Source: Bradyrhizobium sp. CIAT3101 (GTDB lineage Bacteria > Pseudomonadota > Alphaproteobacteria > Rhizobiales > Xanthobacteraceae). From it: DNA of 64,000 nt. Each line of letters begins with the position of its first letter. The first letter of the stretch is position 1. This document shows, one piece after another, positions 27,054-35,901 of this stretch. Below the pieces are notes generated by a model. The model was not told the DNA's origin, did no database searches, and saw nothing but the letters and a program-made list of their open reading frames with translations. The position numbers and the translations under genes are program-made. The stretch lies in NCBI RefSeq assembly GCF_029714945.1, contig NZ_CP121634.1, forward strand, positions 2,501,001-2,565,000. The letters run 5' to 3'.

Positions 27054-28032
27054 GACCGATCCCGGCTGGGGGAGGAGCCTTGCTGCCTGCATGGGCACGC
27101 TGATCGGCGCGGCCATGCTGGTGCTGGCGCTGATGGTCGTCGTCGATCCCTATGACAGTGGCAAGCTCGGCCTGCTGGGCATCGACGGCGTCGACAATCG
27201 TCTCACCCAGATCACGGCTGCGAGCCGCGCGAGAGACCCGAATTTCAACGCCGCCATCCTCGGCAACTCGACGGCGCAGATGATCGAGCCTGAGGCATTG
27301 TCCCGCGCAACAAGCCTGCGCTTCGTGCAGCTCTACACCACCGGCTCGGCTCCGCGCGAGCAGCTCGCAGTGCTCGACTTCTTTCTGCGCAATCACAAGC
27401 AGGTTGGCGCGCTGGTGATTGCTGCCGACCCCGGCTGGTGCGTGCATGCGCGGCCGAAAGAGGAGGGCGCTCCGTTTCCCTATTGGCTCTACGATACGAG
27501 TGTAGTCACCTACGCGGTGCGGCTGATTTCCTGGCAGGCGATCGAGCAGGCCTTTCAGCGGCTCGGGATCGGCCTCGGCTGGCGGCAGCGGATGAATCCG
27601 GACGGCTTTGTCAGCTATGAGGACATCTGGCCGCCCGGCCAATTCAAGGAGGCGAACGCGCCGCGAGATCCTGTACCTGCTGTCTCGGCGCGAGCGGCGT
27701 TTCCCGAGATCAGCGCCCTGCAAGACGTCGTCCGGAAGCTGCAGGCCGACGTACCCATCGTCATCATCGTGCCGCCGACTTTCGCGGCCACCGTGCCGAT
27801 ATCAGGCACGGATTTGGCGCTGGCGCGCGGCGCTTGCGATGCCGCGCTGAAAGCCGTCATTGCAGGGCGTGCGCGCAGCAATTTCATCAGCTATCGCGTC
27901 GACAACGCGCTGACCCGCGACCGCGATAACTTCGTGGATTTCATCCACTATCGCCCGAAACTCGCGCGCAGAATCGAGCAAGGCATTATCGCGAGCTTGC
28001 GCGATGGCGAGAGCGCGAAGATCGATTTCTGA
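27028..28032 (+). CDS. SGNH/GDSL-like periplasmic protein paired with MBOAT
   Basis: This 334-residue protein starts at MNSSTSSSETDPG inside the MBOAT gene's end, implying coupled translation. One membrane segment (about residues 15-40, MGTLIGAAMLVLALMVVVDPY) would anchor it with the rest outside. Residues resemble an SGNH catalytic set: Ser81 in AILGNSTAQM (block I, GNS for GDS), and Asp304 and His307 in FVDFIHYRP (DxxH). AlgJ/AlgX- and DltD-like proteins with this layout work with MBOAT partners as the terminal acyltransferase or esterase. Known pairing supports a joint role; the acceptor is not known. Confidence 0.75.
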   Translation: MNSSTSSSETDPGWGRSLAACMGTLIGAAMLVLALMVVVDPYDSGKLGLLGIDGVDNRLTQITAASRARDPNFNAAILGNSTAQMIEPEALSRATSLRFVQLYTTGSAPREQLAVLDFFLRNHKQVGALVIAADPGWCVHARPKEEGAPFPYWLYDTSVVTYAVRLISWQAIEQAFQRLGIGLGWRQRMNPDGFVSYEDIWPPGQFKEANAPRDPVPAVSARAAFPEISALQDVVRKLQADVPIVIIVPPTFAATVPISGTDLALARGACDAALKAVIAGRARSNFISYRVDNALTRDRDNFVDFIHYRPKLARRIEQGIIASLRDGESAKIDF

Positions 28033-28038
28033 GCCGGC

Positions 28039-29739
28039 TCAGCCGACTTCCTCAAACCCGCCGTCGAGCCAGAGCCTGCGCGCAAGCTTGCGCTGGATCT
28101 TGCCGCTGGTGGTTTTTGGCAACGCGCCGGGACGGATCAGCGCGATGTGTCGCGCGGAGAGCTCGTGGCTGTCGGCGATGGCCTCGCGGATCTGCCCCTT
28201 GATCTCGGCGGTGTCGATGGTGTGACGGGCGGTGCGCTCGACCTCCTGGACGATGACGAGACTTTCCTCGCCATGTTCGTCCGGCACCGAAAAGGCCGCG
28301 CCGCAGTTCTCGCGCAAGGCGCCGTCCTGCGACTGCACCGTGCGCTCGATGTCCTGCGGATAGTGATTGATGCCGCGGATGATGATGAGATCCTTGATCC
28401 GGCCGGTGACGAACAATTCGCCCGCATGATCGAGGAAGCCGAGATCGCCGGTGCGCAGCCACCGGCCATCCTCGCCCGCGATCTCCGCATTGAGCTCTTC
28501 GCGCGTCGCCGCATCGTTGCGCCAATAGGCGCGGGCGACATTGGCGCCGCTGACCCAGATTTCACCGATATGGTCGGCCGGGAGCCGCACACGGTGTTCG
28601 GGGTCGACAATGGCGATCTGCTCGCCGGTCAGCGCGCGGCCGCAACCAACGACGGGTTGCGCGTCGCCCGGATCGGCAGGCGGCTTGGCCACATGCGCCT
28701 GAAGCGCGGCGCGACTGACATGGTGTGTGACGTGGCGACCGCCGCGTGTCCCGCCGGAAATCAGGAGCGTCGCCTCCGCCATGCCATAGGCAGGATATGT
28801 CGCGCGCGGGTCGAAGCCGTGCGGCGCAAAGGTTTCGATGAAGCGCGCGACGGTGTCGGCGCGCACCGGCTCGGCGCCGTTGAGCGCGATCCTGAGCGAG
28901 GACAGGTCCACGCCCTCCATCTGGTCGGCGCGATAGCGGCTGACGCAGAGGTCGAAGCCGAAATTGGGCCCGCAGGCGACCTCCGCACGATAATGCGAGA
29001 TCGCGCGCAACCAGCCGAGTGGCCGCTGCATGAACGCGTTCGGCGCCATCAGCACGCAGGTCGCGCCGACATAGAGCGCCTGCAACGCGTTCAGGATCAG
29101 CCCCATGTCGTGATAGAGCGGCACCCAGTTGACATAGGTCGATTGCCTGGTGTTGCCGAGCGCAATCCGGATCATCTCGAGATTGGCGAGCAGATTGGCG
29201 TGGCTGACCATCACGCCCTTTGGCTCGGAGGTCGAGCCGGAGGTGTATTGCAGGAACGCGGTGTCGTCGGGAGTAGGCTCTTGCTGCTCGACCGTGGCGT
29301 CGGCCGCTTCGGTGAGATCGACTTCGATCCACCGGATGTTCTCCTGCGCAAAGCGTTCCCGCAGATCGCCGCGCAGGGCGAAGGCCGAAGTGGTCAGCGC
29401 GAGCGCCGGCGTGCAATTGGCGAGGATCGCGGCGCTGGCATCGCGGGCGCTGTTGCGCCGGGGCATCATCATCGGTACGGCGATCACGCCGGCGATCAGG
29501 CAGCCGAAGAACGCCACCATGAATTCGATGCCCGGCGGAAACACCAGGATCGCACGATCTCCGGGCTGGGCGGTCGCGGTCAGGCGCGCGGCGAGGGCGC
29601 GCGCAGCATCATGCAATTGACGGAAGGTGAGGGAGGCTTCCTCCGTCCCGCGATCGGAGACGAAGACATAGGCGCGATCGTCAGCCTGCTCCGCCGCGCG
29701 CCGGGCCAGGAGCGCCACGAGCGAGCGGTGGTTGTCCAT
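28039..29739 (-). CDS. Fatty-acyl-AMP ligase (FAAL)
   Basis: The enzyme activates a fatty acid to acyl-adenylate and passes it to an acyl carrier protein rather than to CoA. It has 566 residues. FAAL-type motifs are strong: LQYTSGSTSEPKGVMVSH, then WVPLYHDMGLI, CGPNFGFDLCVSRY, YGMAEATLL, RTGDLGFLDHAGELFVTGR and KDLIIIRGINHYPQDIE. The C-terminal domain keeps the late Lys (LPKTTSGKIQRK). An ACP gene sits 23 bases upstream on the same strand. It converges on the SGNH-like gene with only six bases between stops, making one acyl-handling locus with the MBOAT. Confidence 0.92.
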   Translation of the reverse strand: MDNHRSLVALLARRAAEQADDRAYVFVSDRGTEEASLTFRQLHDAARALAARLTATAQPGDRAILVFPPGIEFMVAFFGCLIAGVIAVPMMMPRRNSARDASAAILANCTPALALTTSAFALRGDLRERFAQENIRWIEVDLTEAADATVEQQEPTPDDTAFLQYTSGSTSEPKGVMVSHANLLANLEMIRIALGNTRQSTYVNWVPLYHDMGLILNALQALYVGATCVLMAPNAFMQRPLGWLRAISHYRAEVACGPNFGFDLCVSRYRADQMEGVDLSSLRIALNGAEPVRADTVARFIETFAPHGFDPRATYPAYGMAEATLLISGGTRGGRHVTHHVSRAALQAHVAKPPADPGDAQPVVGCGRALTGEQIAIVDPEHRVRLPADHIGEIWVSGANVARAYWRNDAATREELNAEIAGEDGRWLRTGDLGFLDHAGELFVTGRIKDLIIIRGINHYPQDIERTVQSQDGALRENCGAAFSVPDEHGEESLVIVQEVERTARHTIDTAEIKGQIREAIADSHELSARHIALIRPGALPKTTSGKIQRKLARRLWLDGGFEEVG

Positions 29740-29762
29740 GGGGGCGCCGGCTTCAGCCGCCC

Positions 29763-30017
29763 TCAGGCGGCGGAGCGGAGCGCGCGCTTGTCGGCGAGAA
29801 ATCGCGACAGCGCCTCAACCGTAGGGTGGTCGTAGAAGTCGTCCGTCGACAGTTCGAGGTCGAGCTTCTCCTCGAGTTCCATCATGAGGTAGACGAGCAT
29901 CGCCGAATCGATGCCGAGCCGGCTGAATTTCGTGCCGGTGTCGACGCGGTCCCTGGAGATTCTCAGGATATTGGCTAGCGCAATAACGCAGAAATCCGAA
30001 ATCTGCTCGCGTGTCAT
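29763..30017 (-). CDS. Acyl carrier protein for the FAAL
   Basis: The 84-residue product has an ACP four-helix pattern. The phosphopantetheine attachment Ser is in SRLGIDSAMLVYLMMELEEK, where GIDSA replaces the usual GxDSL. It ends with a short basic tail (ADKRALRSAA). GGGA lies seven bases before the ATG. It is the first gene of a two-gene operon with the FAAL and is expected to receive the activated acyl chain. It is not the housekeeping AcpP, which lies with fab genes in relatives. Confidence 0.9.
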   Translation of the reverse strand: MTREQISDFCVIALANILRISRDRVDTGTKFSRLGIDSAMLVYLMMELEEKLDLELSTDDFYDHPTVEALSRFLADKRALRSAA

Positions 30018-30173
30018 GTCATTTCCCAGAAATACTCAGAACGACAATACGGGCGACCTCAAGGTTGTCAATTTGGCCCAAACGCCGCAGCGTTGAAGGT
30101 TGGGGACTGTTGCTTTCCTGCGTCGCCGGATGCTCATTTTGTGCACAAGCGGGCGCGATTTCCCGCGGTCGAC

Positions 30174-30192
30174 AGGGGCGGCGACCGCCCCT
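30174..30192. other. Short GC hairpin in the leader of the TPR-CHAT gene
   Basis: AGGGGCGG-CGA-CCGCCCCT is a perfect eight-base-pair stem with a three-base loop, 44 bases before the start of the TPR-CHAT gene. There is no following T-run, so it is more likely a transcript leader structure or a regulator site than a terminator. Confidence 0.35.
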
Positions 30193-30236
30193 ATCCTCCC
30201 CGAATTGCAGTTTGACGCGCGTGACGGGATTTTCGC

Positions 30237-33200
30237 ATGAGCCGCGCCCGCTTGTTCGCCGCCCTTTTTCTCGCGGCCCTGACCCTTTCGAAGCCGGCCA
30301 CCGCCCAGCGCGGCAACGATTTTGATTCGCTGCTGGCGCAGATGAATGCCGCGACGCAGGCAGGGCATTGGGCCGAGGGGCTGGCGGCCGCCCAGAAGCT
30401 CGAAAACCTGGTGCGCCGCCGGCAGGGCGCCGACAACATGAACTATGCCGGCGTGCTGCATAACGAAGGCATGTTCCTGCACAATCTCGGCCGCTTCGGC
30501 GAAGCCGCCGACAAGCTCAACGCCGCGCTCGCCATCAAGCTTCGCAACAACGATGTCGCCTCGACGCTGCGCACCTCCAACATTCTGGTGGGTTCGCTTG
30601 GCATGCTCGACCGGCGTGCGGAGGCGACGACGGTGGCCGAACGGGCGCTGGCGCTCGGCACCAGCGCCTTCGGCGCCAATGACGTCCGCTTGTCGGATAC
30701 GCTGGCCGCGCTCGGCGGACTGGCGCGCGACAAGGAGAACTACAGGGAGGCTGCCGGTTACTTCGAACGCGCGCTGACCGGCCTGCAGGCCGCCAATGTG
30801 CCACCCGTCGATATTGCGTCCGCCATGGACAATCTCGGCGACACCTACGGCCTGCAGGGCCGCTTCGACGACAGCGAACGCCTGCTGCAGCAGGGGATCG
30901 CGTTGCTCGATCGCAGTTTCGGCGGCAATGCCGAGGCTGCACCGAACTACGACAAGATGCTCAACGACCTCGGCAATCTCTATCTCGATGCGGGACGCTT
31001 GTCCGACGCCGAAGCCACGATGCGGCGCGCGCTGGCGATCACGCGGACGCGTAGCGGCGACGCGCATCCGAATGTCGCGGCCACCATGGGCAACCTCGCG
31101 ACCGTGCTGGAGCACGAGGCCCGCTACTTGGAGGCCGAGAAGCTCTACCAGCAGACGCTTCAGCTCTATGAGCGGATCTACGGGGCGAACCATCCGACCA
31201 CGGCGATCGGGCTGAACAATCTCGCCAACGTCTATTCGGCGCAGGGCAAGCACGAGGCCGCCGCGGGTCTGCAGGAGCGCGTGCTCGCGATCGACGAGAA
31301 GGCCTTTGGCGCGGACAGCCCCGATGTCGGGCGCGCCCTCAACAATCTCGCCAACAGCTATGCGAGCCTCGGGCGCAGCGACCAGGCGCTCGGCCTCTAC
31401 CGCCGCTCGCTTGCGGTGATGGAGCGCAAGTTCGGCGAGGGCAGCGGCCCAAGCGCGCTTGCGGCCGGCTCACTCGGACAGGCCTTGATGGACGCCGGCA
31501 AGACGGACGAAGCCCGGCCGTATCTGATGCGTTGTCTCGAGATCGACGAGCGCGCGCTTGGCGCGACGCACCCGCAGCTGATCAAGGATCTGCGCGCCGT
31601 CGCGCTGCTGGACCTCAAAACCGGTCATTTGGCCGAGGCGCGCAGCCGGCTCGAGCGGGCGCTTGCGATCGCGCAGGACAAGCTCGGGTCTCATCATCAG
31701 GACACGATCGCGACGCTGATCAATCTGGCGGACATCGATCGACGCGAGGGCAAGTGGCCGGACAGCCTTGCGCGGCTGCGGCTCGCCGCGGCGACGCTCA
31801 ACGCAGAGCGCAATGCGCAGTTTACCCGTTTCACCGACATCGATCCCTGGCTGATCGAGGGGATCTGGCGCGTCTCCGACGGCAAGCCGGATGCTATGGC
31901 CAAGGATGAGGCCTTCGGCGCCGCGCAGCGCGCGCATGAGACCAAAGCGGGCGCAGCGTTGTCGCAGATGGCAGCCCGATTTGGCGCCGGCAACGATGCG
32001 ATCGCGGGCCTGGTCCGGCGGCAGCAAGATCTGAAGGCGAGCCTCGATACGCTCAGCAGGCGGGTGACATCCGAGCTTGCGCAGGCGGACGGAAAACGCA
32101 ACGACACCTTGCTCGCAAATTTGCGCGCACAGGCATCGCAAGCGCAGAAATCGCTCGACGACGTCACGCCGCAGCTCGACCGCAGCTTTCCGGCCTATGC
32201 GGAACTGTCCAATCCGCAGCCGCTGTCGATCGCGCAAACGCAGGGCCTGTTGAAACCCGATGAAGCGCTGGTGGCGTTCATCACGCTCAGTGACACGACC
32301 TATGCTTTCGCGGTCACGCGCGAGGCCAGCGCGCTGCGCCAGATCGCGCTCGATAGCCGCGAGATCAGCGACCGCGTCGCGCATCTGCGGCAGGGGCTCA
32401 GCGATCCCGAGGCGGTCCAATCCGCGTTCGACCTCGATGCGTCCTTCGAACTCTACAGTGGATTGTTCGGCCCGATCGCTGCGGATATCGCCGGTAAGCC
32501 CAAACTGCTGATCGTCCCCGCCGGTGCGCTGACCAGCCTGCCGTTTCAGGTGCTGGTGACGAAGAAGCCGGATGGAGCGTCCCCGGATCGCTACCGGCAG
32601 GCGGCGTGGCTGCTCAACGAGCGCGCCATCACCGTGTTGCCCTCGGTGCCGAGCCTGCGCGCGCTGCGCAGCCTGGCCAGGGACTCGCGGGCGCAAAAGC
32701 CGTTCATCGGTTTCGGCGATCCGATCTTGCAGCGCTCGCCCGGCGACAAGCGGCCAGGGCGCAATGTGCAGCCCTACCAGAACTACTATGAGGGTTCCGC
32801 GGTCGATCTCGAGCGCCTGCGCACCGGATTGCCGGCGCTGCCGGAAACAGCGGGCGAGCTCCGGGCCGTGGCGAAGGCGCTCGGTGCCTCGCCGCAGGAC
32901 GACGTCAAGCTCGGTGCGGACGCGACCGTCACCAGCGTCAATCAGCTCGCGCTCGATCAGTACCGCGTCGTCGATTTCGCCACCCACGGGCTTGTCGCGG
33001 GCGAGGTCAACGGTCTCAGCGAGCCGGCGCTGGTGCTGACACTGCCGGACAGGCCGACCAGTGACGATGATGGTCTGCTCACGGCGAGCCGCATCGCAAA
33101 ACTCAAGCTCGATGCGGATTGGGCGGTGCTGTCGGCCTGCAATACGGCCGCGGGCGACCAGCCGGGTGCAGAGGGCCTGTCAGGCCTCGCGCGCGCGTTC

Positions 33201-33428
33201 TTCTATGCCGGCGCACGCGCGCTGCTGGTCTCGCACTGGCCGGTCGATTCCGATGCGGCTGTGCGCCTGACCACGGGCGCCTTCGCGGAGCTCAGCGCGC
33301 ATCCCGGCATCGGCCGCGCCGAAGCGTTGCGGCGCTCGATGAAAGCGCTGATTGCGGATCGGTCGTCACCGCGCAACGCTGATCCCGCGGTGTGGGCACC
33401 ATTCGTGCTGGTCGGCGAGGGCGGTTGA
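30237..33428 (+). CDS. Secreted TPR-CHAT protein (caspase-like peptidase domain)
   Basis: The 1063-residue product starts with a signal peptide (MSRARLFAALFLAALTLSKPATA). Residues about 30-560 form TPR/Kinesin-light-chain-type repeats, seen as recurring Asn-Asn-Leu-Ala-x-Tyr helices such as GLNNLANVYSAQGKHEAA and ALNNLANSYASLGRSDQAL. The C-terminal CHAT domain keeps the clan CD dyad: His917 in VDFATHGLVAG and Cys968 in AVLSACNTAAGD, followed by GLARAFFYAGARALLVSHWP. CHAT domains are separase/caspase-like proteases known from defence and from multicellular bacteria. The signal peptide suggests periplasmic or outer action here. A peptidase-like gene follows 54 bases later. The target is unknown. 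Confidence 0.9.
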   Translation: MSRARLFAALFLAALTLSKPATAQRGNDFDSLLAQMNAATQAGHWAEGLAAAQKLENLVRRRQGADNMNYAGVLHNEGMFLHNLGRFGEAADKLNAALAIKLRNNDVASTLRTSNILVGSLGMLDRRAEATTVAERALALGTSAFGANDVRLSDTLAALGGLARDKENYREAAGYFERALTGLQAANVPPVDIASAMDNLGDTYGLQGRFDDSERLLQQGIALLDRSFGGNAEAAPNYDKMLNDLGNLYLDAGRLSDAEATMRRALAITRTRSGDAHPNVAATMGNLATVLEHEARYLEAEKLYQQTLQLYERIYGANHPTTAIGLNNLANVYSAQGKHEAAAGLQERVLAIDEKAFGADSPDVGRALNNLANSYASLGRSDQALGLYRRSLAVMERKFGEGSGPSALAAGSLGQALMDAGKTDEARPYLMRCLEIDERALGATHPQLIKDLRAVALLDLKTGHLAEARSRLERALAIAQDKLGSHHQDTIATLINLADIDRREGKWPDSLARLRLAAATLNAERNAQFTRFTDIDPWLIEGIWRVSDGKPDAMAKDEAFGAAQRAHETKAGAALSQMAARFGAGNDAIAGLVRRQQDLKASLDTLSRRVTSELAQADGKRNDTLLANLRAQASQAQKSLDDVTPQLDRSFPAYAELSNPQPLSIAQTQGLLKPDEALVAFITLSDTTYAFAVTREASALRQIALDSREISDRVAHLRQGLSDPEAVQSAFDLDASFELYSGLFGPIAADIAGKPKLLIVPAGALTSLPFQVLVTKKPDGASPDRYRQAAWLLNERAITVLPSVPSLRALRSLARDSRAQKPFIGFGDPILQRSPGDKRPGRNVQPYQNYYEGSAVDLERLRTGLPALPETAGELRAVAKALGASPQDDVKLGADATVTSVNQLALDQYRVVDFATHGLVAGEVNGLSEPALVLTLPDRPTSDDDGLLTASRIAKLKLDADWAVLSACNTAAGDQPGAEGLSGLARAFFYAGARALLVSHWPVDSDAAVRLTTGAFAELSAHPGIGRAEALRRSMKALIADRSSPRNADPAVWAPFVLVGEGG

Positions 33429-33482
33429 CGGCAGCCGCGAAGAGGCGAAACTGGTCTCCAAAAAAGATCGGGAGCGATTCAC

Positions 33483-34745
33483 ATGCGGCTCATCCTCATT
33501 GCAACGATGGCGGCTCTGATGGTTGGACAGGCGGCGGCCAGGGATGTGTTGTCGGGCGCGAGCCTCTATGCCGATGTGGCGCGCTACGCCTCCTTCGGCC
33601 TGCACCGCTTCGGCTCGCCCGGCGATCGCGCGACGGCCGATTGGATCGCGGGCGAGCTGTCCGAGGCCGGCTTCGCCATCAAGTTCCAACCCGTCGTGCT
33701 TGGCCGGCAATACGTCGTGGAGCGCGCGAGTGCGGAGGCGGCCGGCACGAGCGTCGAAGTGACGCCGTTCTGGTGGCCGCCCGAGGATAAGGCCGGCTTC
33801 CATCTCTCCGCGCCGCTCGCCCGAGAGGGCGACGTTGCCGGCAAGATTCTCTGGGTCGATCTGCCATTCGATCGCGGAGCCTATCTCGGTCCCGCGCATC
33901 GCGCGGCGATCGCTGAGGCCACGGCGAGGAAACCCGCCGCCATCCTGCTGACGATCGGCAATCCCGCGGACGACCGTTTCGCCTACAACGTCACGCAGGA
34001 GGACGCACCCTGGCCGGTACCGGTGATGGTGGTCGGCGCCAAGGCCCGCGATCCATTCGAGCGTGCGCTCGCGTCAGGCGCTCCGGTCACATTCGACCTT
34101 GCCGGGCACTACGATCACAACGTCTCCGGCCGCAACGTCATCGCCGAGATCGGCATTGGCCGTGGACCGACCATCGTCGTCTCCACGCCGATGACCGGCT
34201 GGTACAGCTGCGTCTGCGAACGTGGTCCCGGCATCGCCAATTTTCTCGCGCTGGCGCGCACGGCGGCTGCGGAGAAATGGCCGGCGCATTTCGTCTTCAT
34301 CGCCACCGCCGGCCACGAGATCGGCCATGGCGGCATGGAGTTGTTCCTGAAAGACGGCGCGCCCGCGCCAAAGGACACGCTGGCCTGGATCCACTTCGGC
34401 TCGTCGAACGCGTGCTACGCCTTTGCGGAAGGCGCACGGATCAGCCGGCCCGAGGAGGAGCGCTATCTCGTGCTGAGCAAGTCAGCCGTCGCGCTGACCG
34501 ATGAGGCCTTCGCCGCGGTCGCGGCAAAACGTCTGGTGACGGAGAAGCAGGCGGTGGGCGAGCTGCGCGACGTGCATGCGGCGGGCTACGCCAATTTCCT
34601 CGGCATGGCTGGTCGCCATCAGACCTTCCACACGCCGGCAGACGATCTCACGGCAACCGGGCCCGAGATCCTCGAGCCGGTTGCCCGCGCCTTCGTCGAT
34701 GCTGCGCGGAAGATTGTCGAACGCGGCGACGCCGCGTTCAGATAG
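33483..34745 (+). CDS. M28-like peptidase family protein with degenerate metal site
   Basis: This 420-residue exported protein (signal MRLILIATMAALMVGQAAA) has the layout of M28 peptidases with a PA-type insert. The first metal-ligand region is replaced: where M28 enzymes have a His-Tyr-Asp and a Gly-Ala-x-Asp-Asn motif, it reads TPMTGWYSCVCERGPGIA. In the Glu-Glu position it has GHEIGHGG, with His278, Glu279 and His282 in an HExxH arrangement. The late His is kept (RHQTFHTPADD, His383). It may be an altered metallopeptidase or a non-catalytic binding protein. It is probably co-transcribed with the TPR-CHAT gene. Confidence 0.65.
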   Translation: MRLILIATMAALMVGQAAARDVLSGASLYADVARYASFGLHRFGSPGDRATADWIAGELSEAGFAIKFQPVVLGRQYVVERASAEAAGTSVEVTPFWWPPEDKAGFHLSAPLAREGDVAGKILWVDLPFDRGAYLGPAHRAAIAEATARKPAAILLTIGNPADDRFAYNVTQEDAPWPVPVMVVGAKARDPFERALASGAPVTFDLAGHYDHNVSGRNVIAEIGIGRGPTIVVSTPMTGWYSCVCERGPGIANFLALARTAAAEKWPAHFVFIATAGHEIGHGGMELFLKDGAPAPKDTLAWIHFGSSNACYAFAEGARISRPEEERYLVLSKSAVALTDEAFAAVAAKRLVTEKQAVGELRDVHAAGYANFLGMAGRHQTFHTPADDLTATGPEILEPVARAFVDAARKIVERGDAAFR

Positions 34746-34747
34746 CC

Positions 34748-35542
34748 TTAGTTTTGGTAGTAATAATTGCGCGGCTGATAATACTGGCGCGGCTGTTGCT
34801 GCTGATAGTAGTAGCCCTGATGGGCCTGGACCGGATCGTAGCCGTAGCTCGGCTGCGGTTGCGGCAGCTGCTGGTAGACCTGCGCGCCAGGAGGGCGGGT
34901 GATCGGACGCGGCGCCGGGTAACGAGCGCCGGTGTCGCTTCCGTCGGCGGGATAGATGTAGTTGTCGTCCTGCGGCATGTAGCGGCGAGCGGGCTGCATC
35001 GGCGGCGTCAGATTCACGGGATCGCCTGTCGTCGCATACTGCTCCTCGGCCGGCTGCTCGGCGCGGGCCACAGCATTGTTGGTCCGGCCGCGCGGGTTGC
35101 GGGCCAGCGCCACTTGCGCCGAGCCCGTCAGCGTCACCGTGGTGTTGAGCACGCCCTGCTCCTGCACCAGCGCGTAGAGGGTCGAGGCGTTCTGGCGTGA
35201 CAGCCGCACGCAGCCATGCGAGGCGGGCGTACCCAATCGTCCGACCGAGTCGGTGCCGTGAATGGCATGCCCGACCTTGGTGAAGAAGATCGAGTGCGGC
35301 ATCGGCGCGTCGTCGAATTCCTTGGAATAGTGATCCTCTTCCATACGGAAGGCACGGAACGAGCCGGCCGGCGTCTCGCGCGAGGGGATGCCGGTCGACA
35401 CCGGCCAGTGGTAGCGGGTGACTCCGTCGACCACGACGGTCATCTGCTGATTGTTCTTGTCGACGGTAATGTCGACCTTGGCCTGCGCGGTGCCCGCGCT
35501 CAAAAGCATCAGGGACGTGAACGCAACGAAAAAGGAACGCAT
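34748..35542 (-). CDS. L,D-transpeptidase (YkuD family) with Gln/Tyr-rich tail
   Basis: This enzyme forms meso-DAP/meso-DAP cross-links or attaches proteins to peptidoglycan in the periplasm. It has 264 residues including a signal (MRSFFVAFTSLMLLSAGTAQA). The YkuD motif is complete: GHAIHGTDSVGRLGTPASHG, with the catalytic Cys in SHGCVRLS. After about residue 150 the chain becomes disordered, with Pro, Gln and Tyr, ending in repeats such as GYYYQQQQPRQYYQ. The tail is unusual for the family and could bind wall or surface. GGAGG stands 11 bases before the ATG. Confidence 0.9.
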   Translation of the reverse strand: MRSFFVAFTSLMLLSAGTAQAKVDITVDKNNQQMTVVVDGVTRYHWPVSTGIPSRETPAGSFRAFRMEEDHYSKEFDDAPMPHSIFFTKVGHAIHGTDSVGRLGTPASHGCVRLSRQNASTLYALVQEQGVLNTTVTLTGSAQVALARNPRGRTNNAVARAEQPAEEQYATTGDPVNLTPPMQPARRYMPQDDNYIYPADGSDTGARYPAPRPITRPPGAQVYQQLPQPQPSYGYDPVQAHQGYYYQQQQPRQYYQPRNYYYQN

Positions 35543-35573
35543 CTGAAATCTGGCCTCCGGCCTGTTCGCGCTA

Positions 35574-35622
35574 GAGCATGATCCGGAAAAGTGTGTAGCG
35601 GTTTTCCGAAAAGATCATGCTC
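35574..35622. repeat. Dispersed-type palindrome with nested arms (GAGCATGATC class)
   Basis: Outer arms GAGCATGATC (35574-35583) and GATCATGCTC (35613-35622) are perfect. Inner arms CGGAAAA (35584-35590) and TTTTCCG (35602-35608) are also perfect, with an AAAA bulge. I recognise this as a short repeat frequent between genes in Bradyrhizobium and relatives. It occupies the 359-base gap 35543-35901 upstream of the L,D-transpeptidase; the rest of the gap shows no gene and must hold two divergent promoters. Confidence 0.75.
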
Positions 35623-35901
35623 AAACAATAACACCGCGGCTCTCCGTCCCCGGCTCGCACTATGCCTGCAATCCGGCTTTCGTTCCAGCGGGCTGCTCAC
35701 CCATCGTTAACGTGATGCCCGGCGTAAGCAAGGCCGCTTTGTGCCGCGCCGGCTCTGGCGATGCTGACATTTTCGCGAGCGGGAGCTGCGTTCACAACGC
35801 CGACAATTCGTCACAAAGACGCAACCATTTGGCCGCTTCGGGCGTTGAACACGGCCTACCAATTGGTGGCTGTCGCCGCCGTCTACTCCCGGGGACTCAA
35901 G

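Noticed and set aside
28033..28038. Terminator between the convergent SGNH-like and FAAL genes
   Set aside because: Only six bases separate the stops and I see no stem with a T-run; transcripts probably overlap.
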